This document shows positions 59,290 through 64,000 of a DNA stretch of 64,000 nucleotides, in pieces; position 1 is the stretch's first letter, and every line of letters begins with the position of its first letter. Made by a program: the position numbers and the translations under genes. This DNA is from Roseovarius sp. 217 (lineage in GTDB: Bacteria > Pseudomonadota > Alphaproteobacteria > Rhodobacterales > Rhodobacteraceae): the NCBI RefSeq assembly GCF_000152845.1, contig NZ_CH902584.1:2889340-2953339 (forward strand). Direction: 5' to 3'. The notes below the pieces were generated by a model. That model was not told the origin of the DNA. It was given only the letters and a program-made list of their open reading frames with translations, and ran no database searches.

Positions 59290-60027
59290 ATGACAGAGAT
59301 TCTCCAGACCCGACTGCCCTATGATCCGGAAGGGCCACATGCCTTGCCGGGGATTTCTCCGCTCGACATGGCCGATTGGCTTTTGGTTGATGAGGCCTTC
59401 TCGGGCCAAATGGCAGAACGGGCGCGTTTGCTCGCCGCCGCGCGCGCAGAGGTGCTCGCGGTCACTGAAGGGGCTGATCCTGCCGCGTCGGAGCTATTGC
59501 AGTTTGTGTTGGACTGGCTTGGTCAAAATGCTCAAGGCTACGAGATTTCTGCACAGCATGTGCGCCGCCCGGATGGCGTGGTGGTGCCGATTGATCGCCG
59601 CGACCCGATGGGCACGCTGGGGCATCTGGTGCAAGAGGATCTGTGCATCATGGAGCGGCGTGGCGATGAGCATGTGCTCACGGCGGCGGTGCTGTGCTTT
59701 CCGGCGAGTTGGCATTTGGCGGATAAGATTGGCCGTCCGTTGACGGCAATTCATGTGCCGGTCAAGGCCTATGATGAGGGGCTCGCGCGTCGGGTTCAAC
59801 GGCTCTTTGACGGGGTGCAAGCCGGGCGACCGCTCTGGCGGTTTAACGCGCTGCGCTATGCCGATGCGACGTTGCATCAGCCACGGGCGCGTGTGCAGCC
59901 CAGTGCCAGTGCCGATTACCCCTATTTGCGCAGTGAGCGGCAATGCGTGTTGCGGCTTCCTGCAACGCGGGCCTGCGTGTTTTCGATTCACACCTATATT
60001 CTGTCCCGCCGCACGGTCGAGGTGTGA
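59290..60027 (+). CDS. DUF3445 / heme-dependent oxidative N-demethylase alpha-like protein
   Basis: Encodes 245 residues. Family blocks: LLVDEAFSGQMAERARLLAA, VVPIDRRDPMGTLGHLVQED, LCIMERRGDEHVLTAAVLCF and PASWHLADKIGRPLTAIHVP, with RSERQCVLRLPATRACVFSI at the end. The characterised member (HODM alpha subunit) is a heme enzyme in dimethylamine oxidation; most relatives are untested, so amine demethylation is only a possibility, though it would fit the methylated-amine locus at 32-39 kb. Confidence 0.85.
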   Translation: MTEILQTRLPYDPEGPHALPGISPLDMADWLLVDEAFSGQMAERARLLAAARAEVLAVTEGADPAASELLQFVLDWLGQNAQGYEISAQHVRRPDGVVVPIDRRDPMGTLGHLVQEDLCIMERRGDEHVLTAAVLCFPASWHLADKIGRPLTAIHVPVKAYDEGLARRVQRLFDGVQAGRPLWRFNALRYADATLHQPRARVQPSASADYPYLRSERQCVLRLPATRACVFSIHTYILSRRTVEV

Positions 60028-60065
60028 CGGCGCAGGTACGGCGCGCGGGGGCTGCCGTTGGGTGT

Positions 60066-60761
60066 CTAGCTGAAGAGCGGCTGCGCCTCGCGTAGGGTGG
60101 TATACGTCAGCAGTGCCGCGCCGAGGGGGGGCACATGCAGGAAGAGAGTGAGGCCAAAGGTTATAATCGTCAGCCGCATGGGAACCGAGACACCGGGAAG
60201 GGCCAACTGAGCCTCTTCGGCCTCGGGAGGAGTGCGGTCTGGCTTCGGCCTGAGTTCTGTCTCAGGGTCTTCGCGTTTGCGCCTGACCGGAGATTTCCCC
60301 ACACCATGGGCTGGACGGCGTGTGCGGGCGGCATCGCCCGCGCAGCCCGCCAGCAGCTCGAAGGTCATGTCAAGAAGGGTGCTTCCAACGGGGCGGTTGG
60401 CCGCCCCATGCAGAACCGCGTCAAACGGCAGATAGCTGCGCACCCGCTCGACCAGCCGTCGCGTCAGCATCTCATAGGCTTCGGGGTCAAGATGACCGTC
60501 GCGCTTGGTGTTGCGCGGACCGACTGCCAGCACCAGATAGCTTGGCCGGTCCTCGGTCGCGGCAGGTAGCCAGCCGAGCGCTATGCGCACGGCGTTCCGG
60601 TCGATCAGCGCGATGTCTTCGCCATCCCACGTCAAGCGGCGCAGCTGCGGCGCAAGGCGTTGGGATGCGATGTCAAATTCCTCGACAATGTCCGGAAAGG
60701 CCATTTCCGGCGGGTCGAAGAATTCCAATGCGGCAATCTGGCCGAAACTCTGTCTGCTCAT
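60066..60761 (-). CDS. Hypothetical protein with C-terminal membrane segment
   Basis: Encodes 231 residues. The N-terminal ~130 residues look globular (FGQIAALEFFDPPEMAFPDI, LTWDGEDIALIDRNAVRIAL, SYLVLAVGPR), followed by a basic, Pro-rich linker (RKREDPETELRPKPDRTPPE) and a C-terminal hydrophobic helix (LTIITFGLTLFLHVPPLGAA). No family recognised. Conserved-type codon use and a clean 86-nt gap to the lytic transglycosylase support it as a real gene. Confidence 0.7.
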   Translation of the reverse strand: MSRQSFGQIAALEFFDPPEMAFPDIVEEFDIASQRLAPQLRRLTWDGEDIALIDRNAVRIALGWLPAATEDRPSYLVLAVGPRNTKRDGHLDPEAYEMLTRRLVERVRSYLPFDAVLHGAANRPVGSTLLDMTFELLAGCAGDAARTRRPAHGVGKSPVRRKREDPETELRPKPDRTPPEAEEAQLALPGVSVPMRLTIITFGLTLFLHVPPLGAALLTYTTLREAQPLFS

Positions 60762-60847
60762 TTCATGCCCCGTTCTTGAGAGGGTTCAGATGAAACCGGA
60801 CATACTTGGCACGTTTACAGTGAGAGAGGGGAGAGCGCGACAGCGCG

Positions 60848-61666
60848 TCACCCGCCATCAATTTGCGCTGCCATGAGGGCAATCGCCTGTTGGTAGACAC
60901 TTGCAGCGTTCCATTGTTGGATGACTGCGAAATTGGGTTGGCCTTCCTGATATCCCTGACCGGGTTGCCAGCCCTTTTGGCGCAGGAAATTGGCCGTGGA
61001 GGCCAGCGCGTCGGTGAGGTTGTAGAAATCAACCCGGCCATCGCCGTTGGCATCGACACCGTAGCGCAGCGCATTGCCCGGCAAAAACTGTGTGTGACCG
61101 AGTTCGCCGTGTTTCGCCCCTTTGGTCTGAGCCGTGATCGCGCCCTGATCAACGAGCTGTAGCGCGCCAAGGGCATGCGGTCGAAAAAAGTCCGAACGTC
61201 GGCAATCATAGGTCAGCGTCACGATCGCCGCGACCACGGCACTATCGCCCATAAAGCCGCCAAAACCGGTTTCCATCCCATGAATGGCAATCAGAACACC
61301 GGCTGGCACGCCATATTGCCGTTCCAGCGCGTCGTAAAAGGCGGCGTCATTCACGCGTCGTTTGCGGCCCTGTGCCACAATGGTCGGACCGCCACGCACC
61401 TGCAGGAACTTCTCAAGACTGTACTTGAAACTCTTCTGGTTGCGATCGGCCGCGATGGTACTGCTGGCATATTGTGAGCTTGCCAATGCGTCGAGACCGC
61501 GTTGCCCCACGCCTTCGGCGGCGGCTTCTCTGGCAAAGGCAGCCTTCCATGCGGAAAACCCGTCAGCGCTGTTGCCGCAAGGCGCCGCCGCTGCACCGGT
61601 CGCGGCAAGGCTCAGCCAAAGACCAAGTGCCATAGGCCGCAGTCGGCGGTTATCAGTGTTGAACAT
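60848..61666 (-). CDS. Lytic murein transglycosylase, MltB family
   Basis: Encodes 272 residues with a signal peptide (about residues 9-28, ending in AAAAP). The SLT_2 domain has FSAWKAAFAREAAAEGVGQR, KSFKYSLEKFLQVRGG, the catalytic Glu in IHGMETGFGGFMGDSAVVAA, and GELGHTQFLPGNALRYGVDA. It cleaves peptidoglycan to 1,6-anhydro-muropeptides. No C-terminal peptidoglycan-binding domain. GGGAGA lies 6 nt before the ATG at 61666. Confidence 0.93.
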   Translation of the reverse strand: MFNTDNRRLRPMALGLWLSLAATGAAAAPCGNSADGFSAWKAAFAREAAAEGVGQRGLDALASSQYASSTIAADRNQKSFKYSLEKFLQVRGGPTIVAQGRKRRVNDAAFYDALERQYGVPAGVLIAIHGMETGFGGFMGDSAVVAAIVTLTYDCRRSDFFRPHALGALQLVDQGAITAQTKGAKHGELGHTQFLPGNALRYGVDANGDGRVDFYNLTDALASTANFLRQKGWQPGQGYQEGQPNFAVIQQWNAASVYQQAIALMAAQIDGG

Positions 61667-61758
61667 TACAAATCTCCCGTAAAACAGCTTTCGGGTAGAG
61701 TGTAACGCCCCCCACGCGCACCACAAGAGCGGCGCTGGTGGGAATTTACGCTGATGCG

Positions 61759-62640
61759 TCATCCCAGCAGATCCTGCACCGCTTGGAGCGCCTGTGCCGT
61801 TGCTCCATGCGCCTGCAACGTAAGAAAAAATCCGCTCAGGGCCGCTGCCTGCGAGGCCAAGCGCAGGTTCTCGCCGCGTAGCAGGTTAACGACAGCGAGG
61901 GCCGCCGCCACGGGCAACGCAAAAAGGGCCAGAGTGATCGTCATCATCCAGACTGCCAAACGCAAAGGTGCCGTGCTTTCGCGGACCCCGTCTGCCGTAG
62001 GATTGTCGGCTTCGTTATGCTCCAACGTCTCGCGGAATACGGACCGGAGCGCCCCCGTTACGTGGGCATCCGGATCGTTGTGCTGCTCAGATACAAACCG
62101 AGCGTGCAGCGCATGTTGGGTGGACTCGATATCTGGGAGTCGGGAGCGGGCGGCTTGCGCCTTTGGATACGGAATGATCTCGGCCTGTGGCGCAGCCTCT
62201 TCTTCTTCCTGCAAGGTGACCGCTTCGAGGAACTCAGCGTGGCTCAGCAGTGCCAGGGGATGAACCCATTGCACATAATCCGGGGCGAGTGTGAAATGCA
62301 GGGACCGCAGCACATGCGCCATGACCGATAGTGCCAGCTCTGCATTTGGCGGGGCTTCGGGATCAATCTGGGACAGGCTGAGTGCCAGAAAATGCTCAAC
62401 CCGTTGATCAAGCCTGACAACTTTGTGGTCTGGCTTGATTTCAATTCTGAGGATGAAGTTATCGGAGTGCAGATGTGCCGTGCTGTCAGACAGCACGCGC
62501 AGCCCTGTTGTCTGCTCGTCCAACCAGTCCAAAGTCATACTGATCCGGTTTCCGATCCGGACGATGTCGAAGGTTCTCGTACCGAGAAATACTAGCCCTG
62601 CCGTAACCCTGTGAGTGGAATTGGCCATGGGATTTTCCAT
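61759..62640 (-). CDS. Hypothetical membrane-associated protein
   Basis: Encodes 293 residues. The first ~150 residues are soluble-like (TRTFDIVRIGNRISMTLDWL, LHFTLAPDYVQWVHPLALLS), then an acidic, Ala-rich linker, then a hydrophobic segment at about residues 230-255 (RLAVWMMTITLALFALPVAA) and a C-terminal amphipathic helix (AAALSGFFLTLQAHGATAQA). No family recognised. The ATG at 62640 is chosen over a TTG two codons upstream. Function unknown. Confidence 0.65.
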   Translation of the reverse strand: MENPMANSTHRVTAGLVFLGTRTFDIVRIGNRISMTLDWLDEQTTGLRVLSDSTAHLHSDNFILRIEIKPDHKVVRLDQRVEHFLALSLSQIDPEAPPNAELALSVMAHVLRSLHFTLAPDYVQWVHPLALLSHAEFLEAVTLQEEEEAAPQAEIIPYPKAQAARSRLPDIESTQHALHARFVSEQHNDPDAHVTGALRSVFRETLEHNEADNPTADGVRESTAPLRLAVWMMTITLALFALPVAAALAVVNLLRGENLRLASQAAALSGFFLTLQAHGATAQALQAVQDLLG

Positions 62641-62776
62641 TGTCAACGTTGTGATTGATCCCGTTATGACAATCGAAGGAGGAGCTAGTTTGTTTCAAAT
62701 GAGGATAGATTAGGGCAATTGCTCAAAAATCTTAGCATTGATGCCAATCACGCAACGGTGATCTGGGTGTGAAGAA

Positions 62777-62798
62777 GGGCACCCCGATTGGGGTGCCC
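62777..62798 (-). terminator. Hairpin terminator after glnA
   Basis: Perfect 9-bp stem GGGCACCCC / GGGGTGCCC with a 4-nt loop, followed on the minus strand by TTCTTC. It lies about 26 nt past the glnA stop. Confidence 0.65.
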
Positions 62799-62824
62799 CT
62801 GATCTTTTGCAAAGGCCTGATGGC

Positions 62825-64000
62825 TCAGCAGCTGTAATACATGCCGAATTCGACCGGGTGAGGCGTGTGCTCGTATTTGTGGACCTCGTCAAATTTGAGG
62901 GCAATGTATGCCTCGATCTGATCCTTGGTGAACACGTCGCCAGCCAGAAGGAAATCGTGGTCCGCCGCGAGACAATCCAGCGCTTCGCGCAGGCTACCGC
63001 AGACGGTCGGGATGTCCTTGAGCTCTTCGGCGGGCAGGTCATAGAGGTTCTTGTCCATGGCCTCGCCCGGGTCGATCTTGGACTTGATACCATCCAGACC
63101 GGCCATCAGCAGAGCCGAGAACGCCAGATAGGGGTTGGCGCTCGGGTCGGGGAAACGGGCCTCGACGCGCTTGGCCTTGGGGCTCTCTGTCCACGGAATA
63201 CGCACGCAGCCCGAGCGGTTGCGGGCCGAATAGGCGCGCAGAACGGGAGCCTCGAAGCCGGGGATCAACCGCTTGTAGCTGTTGGTGCCGGGGTTGGTGA
63301 AGGCGTTCAGCGTCTTGGCATGTTTGAGAATGCCACCGATGAAATAAAGCGCCTCTTGGCTGAGGTCGGCATATTTGTCACCGGCAAAGAGCGGCTTGCC
63401 GTCTTTCCAGATCGACATATTCACATGCATGCCCGACCCGTTGTCGCCATAGATCGGCTTTGGCATGAAGGTAGCCGACTTGCCATAGGCATGTGCGACG
63501 TTGTGAATGATGTATTTGTACTTTTGGATTTCGTCGGCCTGCTTGGTCAGCGTGCCGAAAATCAGGCCCAATTCGTGCTGGCAGCTTGCAACTTCGTGGT
63601 GATGCTTGTCCACCTTCATGCCAATGCGCTTCATGGTCGAAAGCATCTCGGCGCGCAGGTCTTGGGCGTCGTCAACCGGGTTCACCGGGAAATAACCACC
63701 CTTGAGGCCGGGACGATGGCCGGTATTGCCCATCTCGTATTCGGTGTCGCTGTTCCAGGACGCGTCAACGGCGTCGACCTGATAGGAGACCTTGTTGATG
63801 GTGTTCGAGAAACGGACATCATCAAAGATGAAAAACTCTGCTTCGGGACCGAAATAGGCCACATCGCCGATGCCGGAGGATTTGAGATAGGCCTCGGCCT
63901 TTTCCGCCGTGCCGCGCGGGTCGCGGTCATAGGATTCGCCGGTATCTGGCTCAACCACTGAACAATGAATGCAAAGAGTCTTTTCCGCGTAGAACGGATC
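62825..64000 (-). CDS. glnA: Glutamine synthetase type I (N-terminal part outside window)
   Basis: The last 391 residues of a ~468-residue protein are visible, open to the window edge (first visible residues [13 protein letters not shown]). GlnA makes glutamine from glutamate, ammonia and ATP. Motifs: [35 protein letters not shown] (ATP site), [28 protein letters not shown], and the adenylylation site in NLYDLPAEE, so activity is likely controlled by GlnE. Ends EFGMYYSC. Upstream glnB is presumably just off the edge. Confidence 0.97.
   Translation of the reverse strand, partial: DPFYAEKTLCIHCSVVEPDTGESYDRDPRGTAEKAEAYLKSSGIGDVAYFGPEAEFFIFDDVRFSNTINKVSYQVDAVDASWNSDTEYEMGNTGHRPGLKGGYFPVNPVDDAQDLRAEMLSTMKRIGMKVDKHHHEVASCQHELGLIFGTLTKQADEIQKYKYIIHNVAHAYGKSATFMPKPIYGDNGSGMHVNMSIWKDGKPLFAGDKYADLSQEALYFIGGILKHAKTLNAFTNPGTNSYKRLIPGFEAPVLRAYSARNRSGCVRIPWTESPKAKRVEARFPDPSANPYLAFSALLMAGLDGIKSKIDPGEAMDKNLYDLPAEELKDIPTVCGSLREALDCLAADHDFLLAGDVFTKDQIEAYIALKFDEVHKYEHTPHPVEFGMYYSC

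Overview
The window is one stretch of a high-GC chromosome from an alphaproteobacterium of the Rhodobacteraceae/Roseobacteraceae (marine Roseobacter-type) lineage. This rests on three things: a gene transfer agent (GTA) structural cluster of the Rhodobacter capsulatus RcGTA type in the family's usual gene order, the protein families of the housekeeping genes, and short GC-rich intergenic repeats of a kind common in this family. About 63 genes are called, nearly all intact; mfd (left edge) and glnA (right edge) run off the window. No rRNA, tRNA, CRISPR array, transposase or integrase was seen.

Layout. 1-19 kb is core metabolism and maintenance: mfd, class I fructose-bisphosphate aldolase, pgk, two overlapping cyclophilins (one cytosolic, one exported), DUF4336 and DUF3179 proteins, a DEAD-box helicase, selO, a GNAT enzyme, a nucleoside hydrolase, an ihfB-lapA-trpF-methyltransferase-trpB run, mazG, an M20 amidohydrolase, agmatinase, and a BolA / small membrane protein / Grx4 iron-sulfur group. 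19-31 kb carries purL, a PRC-barrel-like exported protein, a penicillin-acylase-family hydrolase, a beta-hydroxyacid dehydrogenase, an MFS transporter, the cobalamin genes cobB and cobA, and a solitary branched-chain-type binding protein.

31.9-39.1 kb is a methylated-amine catabolic locus. A TetR regulator faces an operon of a non-pyrrolysine MttB-family methyltransferase, a TMADH/N-methylproline-demethylase-type flavoprotein, a ProC-like reductase and a second flavoprotein. A 15-bp dyad lies over the -35 region between them. An MHYT-LytTR membrane regulator follows and sits directly upstream of the GTA cluster.

40.4-52.7 kb is the GTA structural operon from portal (g3) to the 1334-residue host-specificity protein (g15): 15 genes, all open. 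The terminase genes g1/g2, which precede the portal gene in RcGTA, are not here.

54.4-58.4 kb holds the most unusual pair of genes: two tandem ~590-residue paralogues with a clan GH-A-like glycosidase core, no N-terminal signal peptide, and a shared Gly-rich plus hydrophobic C-terminal tail. One keeps the Asn-Glu acid/base motif; the other has Ser-Asp at the same positions. Both have a similar ~36-bp element exactly 126 nt upstream of the start codon, suggesting co-regulation. The window ends with DUF6314 and DUF3445 genes, a lytic transglycosylase, two unknown membrane-associated proteins and glnA.
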